Of a stretch of 29,067 nt of DNA, positions 8,156 through 15,621 are shown piece after piece; positions within the stretch are counted from its first letter, which is position 1; every line of letters starts with the position of its first letter. The notes beneath the pieces were generated by a model. It did no database searches. It saw nothing but the letters and a program-made list of their open reading frames with translations, and had not been told where the DNA came from. The translations under genes were made by a program, and so were the position numbers. The stretch is from IMG/VR virus record IMGVR_UViG_3300009436_000074, positions 1 to 29,067 of that record; one strand, 5' to 3'. Source of the DNA: a virus.

Positions 8156-10845
8156 GTTTTACCTTATCTATAAGTTCAGATAATGTTACGTTTTACGAAG
8201 TTGATTTATTTGAAGAGCAAGAGCTTTTTTATGAGGCTTCGTTTTACGATGATGTGGATGTTAGTAAAATTAAGATTCCTTTTTATACGACATTAAATAT
8301 ACCTTTAACAAACACAAATAAAAGTATATTATCTTACGATCCTGTCTCTCAAAATACTTCTAGCTATCCTTTATCTAATTATTACTTTAAGATAAACGTC
8401 CATAATAACAATTATACTACTATAAACGGTGTAATGACCGTCTCTTCATATGAGTTTAATTCCTACGCTCCTTTCATTGAAGTTGAATTAAAAGATTTCA
8501 TAACAGTGTTTATGAGTGAGCTAAGTTCTTTGGGATTAGGCGATGTGCTTACATCTTCCTACTATAGCACTCAACACTCTTTTAATGACTTTATACTCAC
8601 TACCGCTAATGGGGGTGAGGCTGGTACTGCGAACACTAACCCCGACTACACTAGGCCAGTAAATTTCCCATATGTAGATTTAGCGAATGATACAGAGAAG
8701 TATACCTATGAAGCTAGACACTTTGCGGAGTACGGATCAGGTATGGATAGAACAGCTTTTATCCCGACTCTTTCTGTAAAAAATTATTTAGATTCTATAG
8801 GGGACTACCTAACAGATAGTAACAGAGCTGTTGAGATAAGGTCTAAACTTTTTGGGATAAACGACACTGTACATGATACAGACTTTCAGCCAGAAAAACT
8901 TCAAGCAGTTGTACCAGCTAAATTACAAGCGGTAAAAGAGGTTAACAATAGACAGTTCCAACTTACTCAAGCACCAGAGCGAGCTAGGCCAAATGAAGGA
9001 ATGGATTTTGGCACTAACATAGATGGTACTACAAAGCTAATGAGAACAATAGCTTTCGGAGAGGGAGATATTTTTGGAAACTATAATTCCACAGCTAATA
9101 CAAGTTATCAAAAGTACGGCATAAAAAATAACAGTGACCGTGCCTTGGCCTTGTACGATTCTGTAAATCAAAGTTGGGAGAATGAGCTAGGATATTTTTG
9201 TCCTCATATGTCATTTAAGGCAAAGGTTCAGTTTATTAATGGCGATGCCTTTAAATCTACGGGTGAAATCGGATACGACATACCCGTAATCACTGAAGAT
9301 AAAATGGTTAAGAAGATAGACACAACCTCTAGTAATATGAAGTTTGGTTTATTTATATGTATCTATGAAGACAAGTATCTTAAAAAAGAAATAAGACTAA
9401 ACGATTCCAACGGTGATCCTATAGAGTTGGACATAACAAATGCCACCTTAGATAGAGGAGCTACTTCTAAAACAGAACAGGAAACTAGCGGGAGCGACTT
9501 TCTGAACCCGCTTGGTGGGAGCACTCGTATGCGTATGAATACGTTAAATCCCATATTCCCTTCTGGTGGTATATTAGACAAGTTAGTTTTTTCTAGTGTT
9601 GACGCTTACCTTCCTACAGATGAATCTATAGAATTTGATGTGTCTGGGGAAAGCAGATACGGAACTTCACTTGTTTTAAAGCCTATATTTGGGGAGATAA
9701 ATATTGAATATGTTTCTTCGTTTTCAACGACAGTTACTGGGAATCCACAGGTCAGATATGCTGATGCCTACCAGACAGATAATTTTGAGGTAGAGGATAT
9801 TAGAAAAGCGAATACACTTGTAGCTGATTATGATGACTTTGGATTGCTTGTAAAAGCAGATACTGATTCAAACATATATTTTTTAAATGATGAGTTTGTT
9901 ATAAAAGATTCTTTAAATGAAACAACAGACTTAACGCCAGTAGATATTATAAAGTCTATCGCTAAGAGATTTGGTTGTGGATTGTTTTACGAGTTTGAGT
10001 CTAACACACACATACTCAGGATTGATCCGATACATATATTAAGAGACAGTACAGTTGAAGGTGATTCCTACATAGATGATTCGGTGTCAATAAAAATCTA
10101 TAGACCTTCAGATATAGTTAAGAATCTAATTGTATCAAACGAAGATAAAGGTTTGTTTTTTGATAAATACACAGAGTATGACGAAGAAACTGCGGGAACA
10201 ATAAATCAAGTTTTAAATTCCAACGGATTAAATGATTTACAGATAGAGCTTAAATCCTCAGTGTACAGAAAATCTTTATGTGGAGATATATTTTTTGAGT
10301 CAAACAGCAACATTGATTTAGGTATTATAAGTCCTTCAGAGGCTGGTGTTACAGACAATGTATTTACTAAATACTATGACATAGGTATTAGATATGCCTA
10401 CCTTATAGAGCCGCTATATAGAACAAATATTAAAGTTCCTTTTAGTATAGAGCAAAACAGAAGACCATCTTTGCAAACCACTACTCAACGTATATATATT
10501 AATATGTATAACTTTGATAATGGCACGAATTTAAATAAACACACGTTTAATGGTAGATTAACCAACAAAAATTCTAGCGGTTTTGATTTGTTAGGAGAAG
10601 ATAAGGATGCTAACACTACTGATTATTATGATTTAATATCTTCAACAGAACAAGTAACATCTAAGGGTAGTGCTTCTGCTGAAATGTCTTTAGTTTTACC
10701 TGTATCATTTATGAATACCACAGGCTTTATGTTAGACAAATACACTTTTTCCTTAATTAATGGCCAAAAACTTTTAATTAAATCTGCCGAAGGACAAGTC
10801 TTTAACGACAACGCTTATCTGACTGTTAAGGGTTTGATAGAATAA
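8152..10845 (+). CDS. Putative tail tip/baseplate hub protein
   Basis: This is a large 897-aa protein following the distal tail-like gene. The N-terminus (SFTLSISSDNVTFYEVDLFEEQELFYEASFYDD, given here only in part as SFTLSISSDN) is followed by a segment about fitting linear constraints (KIKIPFYTTLNIPLTN). A stretch near residues 600-640 reads DLTPVDIIKSIAKRFGCGLF followed by YEFESNTHILRIDP, reminiscent of tail-hub proteins that contain a domain for positioning within a baseplate. Its size and place after the tape measure fit a tail-associated hub or tip protein. The exact family is not certain, and no lytic enzyme motif is visible. The next gene is preceded by a 15-base gap containing a TTGTAAATTA motif. 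Confidence 0.5.
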   Translation: MSFTLSISSDNVTFYEVDLFEEQELFYEASFYDDVDVSKIKIPFYTTLNIPLTNTNKSILSYDPVSQNTSSYPLSNYYFKINVHNNNYTTINGVMTVSSYEFNSYAPFIEVELKDFITVFMSELSSLGLGDVLTSSYYSTQHSFNDFILTTANGGEAGTANTNPDYTRPVNFPYVDLANDTEKYTYEARHFAEYGSGMDRTAFIPTLSVKNYLDSIGDYLTDSNRAVEIRSKLFGINDTVHDTDFQPEKLQAVVPAKLQAVKEVNNRQFQLTQAPERARPNEGMDFGTNIDGTTKLMRTIAFGEGDIFGNYNSTANTSYQKYGIKNNSDRALALYDSVNQSWENELGYFCPHMSFKAKVQFINGDAFKSTGEIGYDIPVITEDKMVKKIDTTSSNMKFGLFICIYEDKYLKKEIRLNDSNGDPIELDITNATLDRGATSKTEQETSGSDFLNPLGGSTRMRMNTLNPIFPSGGILDKLVFSSVDAYLPTDESIEFDVSGESRYGTSLVLKPIFGEINIEYVSSFSTTVTGNPQVRYADAYQTDNFEVEDIRKANTLVADYDDFGLLVKADTDSNIYFLNDEFVIKDSLNETTDLTPVDIIKSIAKRFGCGLFYEFESNTHILRIDPIHILRDSTVEGDSYIDDSVSIKIYRPSDIVKNLIVSNEDKGLFFDKYTEYDEETAGTINQVLNSNGLNDLQIELKSSVYRKSLCGDIFFESNSNIDLGIISPSEAGVTDNVFTKYYDIGIRYAYLIEPLYRTNIKVPFSIEQNRRPSLQTTTQRIYINMYNFDNGTNLNKHTFNGRLTNKNSSGFDLLGEDKDANTTDYYDLISSTEQVTSKGSASAEMSLVLPVSFMNTTGFMLDKYTFSLINGQKLLIKSAEGQVFNDNAYLTVKGLIE

Positions 10846-10855
10846 TTGTAAATTA
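10846..10855 (+). promoter_or_regulatory. TTGTAAATTA motif, copy 2
   Basis: This is an exact copy that starts directly after the tip protein stop (TAA 10843-10845) and begins 15 bases before ATG 10861. The same 15-base spacing recurs before the genes at 15173 and 21568. Function is inferred. Confidence 0.55.
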
Positions 10856-10860
10856 TTTAT

Positions 10861-11253
10861 ATGGCTACTTATAACGACTATCCTTCATCTGCATCTAACA
10901 ACGCCAAGAAGGTTCTTGAGTGGAAAAAGAAGTATGGTTCAGAGGTTAAGGGAATGACAGCTGTAGGCTGGACTCGTGCAAACCAATTAGCCTCAAAAAG
11001 AAAATTAAGTTATGAAACAATTGCTCGGATGGCTGCCTTCAATCGTCATCGTAAAAATGCTACAATTGACCCGAAGTACAAAAGCACTCCTTGGAAAGAC
11101 AGAGGATATGTTGCTTGGCTTGGTTGGGGAGGAACAAGCGGAATTAATTGGGCGATTAGAAAAGCTGAAAGCATTAGAAAAGGAAATGTCAAAGCCGAAG
11201 TAGAGGTTGCTGATCTCCCTTATGGAGATAGAAAAAAGAAAAAAAATGGATAA
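10861..11253 (+). CDS. Conserved small phage protein upstream of the prohead protease
   Basis: This is a 130-aa, basic protein. It carries an ordered string of short conserved-looking motifs: YPSSASNNAKKVLEW, GMTAVGWTRANQLA, IARMAAFNRHRKNA and TPWKDRGYVAWLGWGG followed by SGINWA. I recognise this pattern as a domain found in phage head gene clusters, sometimes fused to other head proteins, but its biochemical role is not known to me. The C-terminus (ADLPYGDRKKKKNG) is strongly basic and carries an LPYGDR motif also present at the N-terminus of the capsid protein. The stop at 11251-11253 overlaps the next start (ATG 11246) by eight bases within an A-rich stretch. Confidence 0.6.
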   Translation: MATYNDYPSSASNNAKKVLEWKKKYGSEVKGMTAVGWTRANQLASKRKLSYETIARMAAFNRHRKNATIDPKYKSTPWKDRGYVAWLGWGGTSGINWAIRKAESIRKGNVKAEVEVADLPYGDRKKKKNG

Positions 11254-12307
11254 AGATTTACCATTATACGATATTACACTTGAGGATTTTGAACAAGGTA
11301 TGTACAAAATTTCTCTTGTGGACAAACCTGCGATAGAAGAAAACTTCATCTACTTCGATAAAACTGAGGTTGTAGAGATGTTTGCTAATGACGAGAAGAA
11401 AGAAGTTGTTGGGCCAATTATGATCCCTAACAAACAAATCTTACGTCACTCGCTAGAGAATGGTTATTACTACGTTAGATTCACGGAAGAAACAATCCGT
11501 GACATTATGTATAACTATTCCAAGAAAGGTTTGTTTAACCAATTTGGCATCCACCATGAGTACGATACAAGCGAAGTGGTGATGCTTGAAGTTTGGATGA
11601 AAGAGTCTAATAACGATAAGTCAACTGACTATGGTTATGACCTTCCAAACGGAACCGTATTCGTTAAGGCTAAGATTGAGTCTGACGAATTGTTTAGTGC
11701 GATTAAAGAAGGGGAAGTAAATGGCTTCTCTATCGAAATTCAAGCTGATATTAAACCCGTAATAAAAGAAGAACACATGAACGAATTTAATTTTGCTAAA
11801 GAACTAGGCAAGATGGAGGCTCAACAAGAGGCTTCAGCTGCTAAGTTTGAGGCTAAGATTGTCGCTTTAGAAGAGGAGAATGCTACTCTTCTAGAAGTGT
11901 TGACCTCTTTTGAAGAAAAGTTCGCTGGCGTTGAAGACCTAAAGTCTGCTGTCGAAATGATTCAAAAGCACATCTCTGCAATGGCTGATACTCACGAAGA
12001 AGAAAAAGAAGAAGAGGAGAATCAGGAGGAAGAGAAGGAAGATAAAGAAGAGGAAATGGTTGAAAAGAAAGAGAAGTACATTGCTCCTGTAACCTCAGCC
12101 ACAGACCTTTCTGAAGAAAAAGACGAAGAGAAAGAGTACGAAGCCGTTGAGGAAGAAGTAACTCAGTCTGAAGTCGAAGAGGCTTTTGCTGCCGAACAAA
12201 AAGCAGAGGAAGCGGAAGAAACAGTAGAAGACAAAACTGTGGTTTTCAATGCTATTACAGCGGAGAAAGTAAACATGGTAAATGATTTCTTCAATCGTTT
12301 CAAGTAA
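11246..12307 (+). CDS. XkdF-like prohead protease with C-terminal scaffold region
   Basis: This is a 353-aa protein if started at ATG 11246; ATG 11222 in the same frame would add eight residues. The N-terminal half matches XkdF-type putative phage serine proteases: KISLVDKPAIEENF (about 21-34), VVGPIMIPNKQI, a histidine pair in GIHHEYD (H103-H104) and a GFSIE motif with the candidate nucleophile S162. The second half is a coiled coil (KMEAQQEASAAKFEAKI onwards) followed by a very acidic Glu/Lys stretch (about 250-320) and a short conserved-looking end (NAITAEKVNMVNDFFNRF). This is the usual protease-scaffold fusion: it guides capsid assembly and is then cleaved out. It lies directly before the capsid gene. 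An in-frame ATG at 11777 could start a scaffold-only form. Confidence 0.85.
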   Translation: MDKDLPLYDITLEDFEQGMYKISLVDKPAIEENFIYFDKTEVVEMFANDEKKEVVGPIMIPNKQILRHSLENGYYYVRFTEETIRDIMYNYSKKGLFNQFGIHHEYDTSEVVMLEVWMKESNNDKSTDYGYDLPNGTVFVKAKIESDELFSAIKEGEVNGFSIEIQADIKPVIKEEHMNEFNFAKELGKMEAQQEASAAKFEAKIVALEEENATLLEVLTSFEEKFAGVEDLKSAVEMIQKHISAMADTHEEEKEEEENQEEEKEDKEEEMVEKKEKYIAPVTSATDLSEEKDEEKEYEAVEEEVTQSEVEEAFAAEQKAEEAEETVEDKTVVFNAITAEKVNMVNDFFNRFK

Positions 12308-12308
12308 A

Positions 12309-12318
12309 TTGTAAATTA
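12309..12318 (+). promoter_or_regulatory. TTGTAAATTA motif, copy 3 (before capsid gene)
   Basis: This is an exact copy just after the protease stop (TAA 12305-12307), 41 bases before the capsid start. The following leader is A/T-rich (AATAAAAACGTAACTC, then TTTAAATTTAAATAAA), as is common before strongly translated Bacteroidetes genes. Confidence 0.55.
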
Positions 12319-12349
12319 ATAAAAACGTAACTCTTTAAATTTAAATAAA

Positions 12350-13240
12350 ATGAGTGTATCTATTGCATCTTTACCATATGGTGACCGCAGACAAAATCTG
12401 TTTATCGACTCTATGGTTAAAAGCGCAGCGGTTTTAAACCGTTTCCGCTTAATCGATGGCGTAAAAGCCAAAGTAAACGTACCTATTTTTGACGCATCTT
12501 TGACGTTTGGTACAGACCTATGTGTGTTCACACCAGCTTCTTCTGCTTCTATTGCAGAAAAAGAAATGACTGTTGACACTTACAAGTGGGCTTTCTTAAA
12601 CTGTAAGAATGTACTTGAAGCATCTTACCGTGGACTTCTATTGAAGAAAGGTCAGCACAACCCAGAGACTATGGACGCTGAGTTCAAGGATTGGGTATTT
12701 GACTACTTCTCTAAATTAGCTGCTGAGAAAGCATTGACTCTTGCTGGTAGCGAAATTGAATTAGAATTAGGTAATGACGCTGCTGTTCTTGACTATACTA
12801 TTGCAGCTGGTGGTTTAACTTCTGCTAACATCTTAGACGAGATGGAAAAAGCTTACGCAACAATGAGTGGTGATATGTTGGCCGCTATCTACGGAGACGC
12901 TGATCGTGATTTCAAACCAGCGTTCTTTATGAACACTGTTAACTTGCAAAAGTATCAAATTGCTATTGCTGAGAAATTCACTACTACTCCAGAAGGTATC
13001 ATCGAAGGTAACATTCCTCCGTACTACGGAATGGAAGTTATCCACATGGCTTCTATCGCTAATGATTCTTTCTTTATCTCTGCTCCACAAAACTTGGTTA
13101 TGTTGACTGATGACTACAACGATGTAAAAGCTATCGACATGAAGTACGAAGCTGAGTTGTCAAGCGACAAAATCTGGGGACAGTTTAAGTTAGGTTTCTC
13201 TTACTTGAAAGGCGAGGAAATCGTTTACGCTCAAGTATAA
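12350..13240 (+). CDS. Major capsid protein (HK97-fold type)
   Basis: This 296-aa protein directly follows the protease-scaffold gene, is followed by a hairpin terminator and has its own motif-bearing leader, all typical of the most abundant virion protein. Sequence features fit compact HK97-fold capsid proteins: an early N-arm (SVSIASLPYGDRRQNLF), strands with VNVPIFDASLTFG, a helix with AEFKDWVFDYFSKLAAEKAL (about 105-125), and a C-terminal beta-rich part with IPPYYGMEVIHMAS and DDYNDVKAIDM ending in LGFSYLKGEEIVYAQV. There is no long N-terminal delta domain, which is consistent with a separate scaffold being supplied by the upstream gene. The family call is by context and pattern. Confidence 0.85.
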   Translation: MSVSIASLPYGDRRQNLFIDSMVKSAAVLNRFRLIDGVKAKVNVPIFDASLTFGTDLCVFTPASSASIAEKEMTVDTYKWAFLNCKNVLEASYRGLLLKKGQHNPETMDAEFKDWVFDYFSKLAAEKALTLAGSEIELELGNDAAVLDYTIAAGGLTSANILDEMEKAYATMSGDMLAAIYGDADRDFKPAFFMNTVNLQKYQIAIAEKFTTTPEGIIEGNIPPYYGMEVIHMASIANDSFFISAPQNLVMLTDDYNDVKAIDMKYEAELSSDKIWGQFKLGFSYLKGEEIVYAQV

Positions 13241-13250
13241 TTAAATTAAT

Positions 13251-13273
13251 GGAGGGGCGTAGTCCCCTCCCTT
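13251..13273 (+). terminator. Hairpin terminator after capsid gene
   Basis: The stem GGAGGGG (13251-13257) pairs with CCCCTCC (13264-13270) around the loop CGTAGT, followed by a short CTTT. The T-tract is brief, so it may be a partial (attenuating) terminator or an mRNA 3'-end stabiliser that leaves the capsid transcript in excess. Confidence 0.7.
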
Positions 13274-13295
13274 TAACCTTAAAAATAAAAATAAA

Positions 13296-13913
13296 ATGGC
13301 TTGTGAATTATCTCTTGCTGACGTAACATACGACTGTACTGATTTAGGTATTGGTGGACTAAAGTCTGTTTACGTTGCTAATCGCTCAAAATTAATCGCT
13401 AACACAGATTCTGCTTCAGCTGCATGGGTTCCTGTTTCTGTTGCCCTTGACGTTGTAACTGTAACTCAAGATGCCAATGTTGCTACTAGTGGTGACGACA
13501 ACAGCATTTTAGGAACAATTGGTTCGGGCCACTCAGCTCAAATCAACTTTAACTTGAAAGATGGGTTCTCTGTCTTTACAGATGTTAAGACTGTAACTGC
13601 TGATGGTATCGTATCTAGTGTACCTACTGTTGCTGTAGAAGTTCCTTCTATGTCTTTGGCTCACCGTAACGCTTTGAACTCTCTTGCTTCTGGTGGTTCT
13701 GAATTGGTTGCTTTCGTAGAAACTGCTGCTGGTACTTACCATATGCTAGGCTTCGATTACGGAATGTACGCTGCTACAATTGACGGAACATCAGGTTCTG
13801 GTCGTAGTGAGAAAAACCGTTTCCAAATTACCCTAACAGGTGATGAGGATTCTTTGGCTTACAGCCTTACTGCCGAGCAGTGGGAAGACATTACTTCTTC
13901 TGTTGTTGCATAA
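13296..13913 (+). CDS. Putative major tail tube protein
   Basis: This is a 205-aa protein that begins MACELSLADVTYDC and continues GIGGLKSVYVANRS, a start I associate with tail tube or major tail proteins of Bacteroidetes phages. The rest alternates short strands and loops, with SGHSAQINFNLKDGFSVF (about 76-93) and KNRFQITLTGDEDSL (about 171-185). It is flanked by two G/C-rich hairpins, as expected for an abundant structural protein with an isolated message. Its C-terminus (AEQWEDITSSVVA) ends in a W-E-D-I sequence similar to motifs in the small proteins further on. A related but shorter protein is encoded next. The tube role is inferred from pattern and context. Confidence 0.65.
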   Translation: MACELSLADVTYDCTDLGIGGLKSVYVANRSKLIANTDSASAAWVPVSVALDVVTVTQDANVATSGDDNSILGTIGSGHSAQINFNLKDGFSVFTDVKTVTADGIVSSVPTVAVEVPSMSLAHRNALNSLASGGSELVAFVETAAGTYHMLGFDYGMYAATIDGTSGSGRSEKNRFQITLTGDEDSLAYSLTAEQWEDITSSVVA

Positions 13914-13923
13914 TAACAGAATC

Positions 13924-13933
13924 TTGTAAATTA
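13924..13933 (+). promoter_or_regulatory. TTGTAAATTA motif, copy 4
   Basis: This is an exact copy located between the tube gene stop and the strong terminator at 13940. If it is a promoter, transcripts would meet the terminator almost at once, so this copy is the least easy to reconcile with a simple promoter role. Confidence 0.5.
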
Positions 13934-13939
13934 ACACAA

Positions 13940-13970
13940 GGGGAGGGACTAATACCCCTCCCCTTTTTTT
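13940..13970 (+). terminator. Strong intrinsic terminator after tail tube gene
   Basis: GGGGAGGG (13940-13947) pairs with CCCTCCCC (13956-13963) over an eight-base loop, followed immediately by seven T (13964-13970). This is the best intrinsic terminator in the window and should limit readthrough into the downstream tail genes. Confidence 0.88.
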
Positions 13971-13981
13971 ATACATATAAT

Positions 13982-14491
13982 ATGAGTTTTAGCTGTAGTA
14001 TTTTACTTGAGGATTTAGACATTAACTGCAACAAAAATGTTGGTGGAATCACAAAGGTAGTATTAGGTCTTCAGAAAGATTTAGATATGGTGTTTGACGC
14101 TACGGATGAAACGATTATAACTCAAGCTCAATTAACTGATCACGTTATATTTGAGCACAACAACAAAGATTCCGTAACTAATTTCACGGAAACAAAAGCA
14201 ACTAGTAATGGCCTTGGTGTTATATCTACAGAGATATTAATTAGAATACCATTTCTAGATAGAAAAATGAATCAAATAGACTATATGTCTAGAAGACAAG
14301 ATTTGGTTTGTATAATGTACCACAATAATGGAACGGCTACCATTAGTGGATGGATGGATGCTTTGACTATGAATTACTCAGCAAATAGCGGAGCTTCAAA
14401 AAAAGAGTTATCTTACATAGACATAAGCCTGGTTACGGATAGTTGGATTGCTTCAATGGCTTGTAGTCAATCCGTAATTGATTTGAACTAA
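13982..14491 (+). CDS. Tail tube-like protein, paralogue of the upstream tube protein
   Basis: This is a 169-aa protein started at ATG 13982; a longer frame back to 13880 would cross the terminator and is rejected. The N-terminus (MSFSCSILLEDLDINC followed by VGGITKVVLGLQ) parallels the start of the 205-aa tube protein: a Cys-containing first strand, an acidic turn with a second Cys, then GG(L/I)(K/T). Middle features include TKATSNGLGVISTEILIRIP and a C-terminal strand with ELSYIDISLVTDSW. It may be a minor tube, tail terminator or tube-initiator protein. The relation to its neighbour is seen in the sequence; the role is inferred. Its stop overlaps the next start by one base (14491). Confidence 0.6.
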   Translation: MSFSCSILLEDLDINCNKNVGGITKVVLGLQKDLDMVFDATDETIITQAQLTDHVIFEHNNKDSVTNFTETKATSNGLGVISTEILIRIPFLDRKMNQIDYMSRRQDLVCIMYHNNGTATISGWMDALTMNYSANSGASKKELSYIDISLVTDSWIASMACSQSVIDLN

Positions 14492-14754
14492 TGAGCTACG
14501 CCCCTATAAAAAGAGGGTATAGCCGTAACTCCCAACAAGTATCTTCTAGTATAGTTGATTATGTAATTGGGGGTATAGAGCCTTACAGCTCTAATAACAT
14601 TACTATAATAACTGGTAGGGTAGATTATCTTATTGGTAATAGAAGTTACTACTCCGGATCAGATTTAGAACAAACTGATGCTGGTTTTGCCAACTTGCAG
14701 TGGGAGACGATAGAGGCACTTTGGGAAACTATTAATGAATATTGGAACGTATAA
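14491..14754 (+). CDS. Small protein with C-terminal W-E-T-I repeats
   Basis: This is an 87-aa protein I do not recognise. The N-terminal part is polar (SYAPIKRGYSRNSQQ); the middle has two related strand-like segments (DYVIGGIEPYSSNN and DYLIGNRSYYSGS), suggesting a short internal duplication. The C-terminus carries a periodic tryptophan pattern (LQWETIEALWETINEYW). Start and stop both overlap neighbours by one base (14491 and 14754), so it is translated in step with the tube-like protein and the next small protein. It lies between tail tube and fibre genes and is probably a minor tail component; this is inference. Confidence 0.65.
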   Translation: MSYAPIKRGYSRNSQQVSSSIVDYVIGGIEPYSSNNITIITGRVDYLIGNRSYYSGSDLEQTDAGFANLQWETIEALWETINEYWNV

Positions 14755-15017
14755 TGAGCAACATTACTAAAGATAGAAACTACTATCAAGCAACAACAGG
14801 AGATTTAGGGTTTCGTAAACTTTCCGCTGGAGACACTACTCCTAACGGTGAGAAGTATCGTTTTATTGTTTGTCTTCAAGAGGCTAACGTAAACGTTGAA
14901 AGCGAAGTAGGAGATTCTCTTACAGGGCAAATCTTACCAACGGGTATGACTTTGTTTGGTAGATTCACTGAAGTTCAGTGTTATGAAGGAGTTGTGTTAG
15001 CATACATATCAGAGTAA
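14754..15017 (+). CDS. Small hypothetical tail-region protein
   Basis: This is an 87-aa protein. I chose ATG 14754, which overlaps the previous TAA by one base (TAATG); an upstream in-frame ATG at 14742 lies inside the preceding gene. The sequence includes KDRNYYQATTGDLGFRKL, then VGDSLTGQILPTGMTLFGRF, and ends EGVVLAYISE: a compact, beta-rich protein without membrane spans. I do not recognise it. Conservation of the overlapping arrangement on both sides suggests a stoichiometric partner of the small W-E-T-I proteins encoded before and after it. Confidence 0.65.
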   Translation: MSNITKDRNYYQATTGDLGFRKLSAGDTTPNGEKYRFIVCLQEANVNVESEVGDSLTGQILPTGMTLFGRFTEVQCYEGVVLAYISE

Positions 15018-15163
15018 TGATAAACCTTGCTCTATCTGTACTATCTATATCAACACGATCTGCTGCTTTAATTTATCAGCGGACAGAATTTGACAATGTG
15101 CAGTGGAATACTATACAAATGCGTTGGGAAACAGTTCAAGATACTTGGGAAGCAGAATTGTAA
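15017..15163 (+). CDS. Very small protein with W-E-T motifs (48 aa)
   Basis: This frame starts at ATG 15017, overlapping the previous TAA by one base, and stops at TAA 15161-15163. The N-terminus is hydrophobic (MINLALSVLSIS) and then turns polar (YQRTEFDN). The C-terminal half has the same tryptophan periodicity as the 87-aa protein at 14491: VQWNTIQMRWETVQDTWEAE. The shared motif, the tight overlap and the lack of any other use for this gap make it very likely to be a real gene. Function is unknown. Its stop codon sits inside the TTGTAAATTA motif at 15158. Confidence 0.7.
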   Translation: MINLALSVLSISTRSAALIYQRTEFDNVQWNTIQMRWETVQDTWEAEL

Positions 15164-15167
15164 ATTA
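15158..15167 (+). promoter_or_regulatory. TTGTAAATTA motif, copy 5
   Basis: This is an exact copy overlapping the stop of the 48-aa gene, 15 bases before ATG 15173 (five bases between motif end and start codon). It opens the fibre cassette. Confidence 0.55.
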
Positions 15168-15172
15168 AAGAG

Positions 15173-15604
15173 ATGGCTACACTAACTGGAAATAAACCAA
15201 AGGATACATACAAAGGTCTTATAAAGACCTCCGATTCTAACGAGCTGACATCAGAGAAACAACTCTCAGATGGTAACGGAAATAACATACCCCTTCATGT
15301 AAGCACAGATAGTGTAAGATTCTCTGGAGAGGTTAAAGATTCTTCGTCTTCTGCTGGCTCTGAAGGTCAATCGCTTCTTGTAAACTCAAGCGGGACTGTT
15401 CAATGGACAGACGTAAAATATACACATAGCCAATCTGTCGCTTCAGACAGGTGGGGAATACAACATAACTTAGGTTTTAAGCCGAGTGTAACTGTATTAG
15501 ACTCCAGTGACAACGAGGTCTATGCAGAGGTACAGCATTCTAGCAACAATCAGCTTGATGTTAGATTTAAGAACGCCCAAACAGGCAAAGCATATTTAGT
15601 TTAA
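15173..15604 (+). CDS. Putative tail fibre/receptor-binding accessory protein (143 aa)
   Basis: This is a 143-aa, Ser/Asn/Gly-rich protein. The N-terminal half (KDTYKGLIKTSDSNEL, then a D-G-N-G-N-N turn) resembles the start of fibre or collar proteins. The C-terminal half reads WGIQHNLGFKPSVTVLDSS, followed by VYAEVQHSSNNQLDVRFKN and ends TGKAYLV; this HNLGF(K/R)PSVTV...LxVxF...GxAYL pattern is common at the tips of phage tail proteins. It opens a run of four likely adsorption genes. Whether it is a tip, a chaperone or a fibre connector cannot be told from sequence. Confidence 0.65.
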   Translation: MATLTGNKPKDTYKGLIKTSDSNELTSEKQLSDGNGNNIPLHVSTDSVRFSGEVKDSSSSAGSEGQSLLVNSSGTVQWTDVKYTHSQSVASDRWGIQHNLGFKPSVTVLDSSDNEVYAEVQHSSNNQLDVRFKNAQTGKAYLV

Positions 15605-15621
15605 TTTATATATAAAAAACA

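Noticed and set aside
11005-11349. Open frames on both strands overlapping the small head protein and protease
   Set aside because: Both overlap genes with clear family patterns and have no supporting start context.
13880-13981. Extended N-terminus of the 169-aa tube-like protein from 13880
   Set aside because: The extension would overlap the tube gene, run through the strong terminator hairpin and encode a Cys/Phe-rich stretch unlike the family start at 13982.
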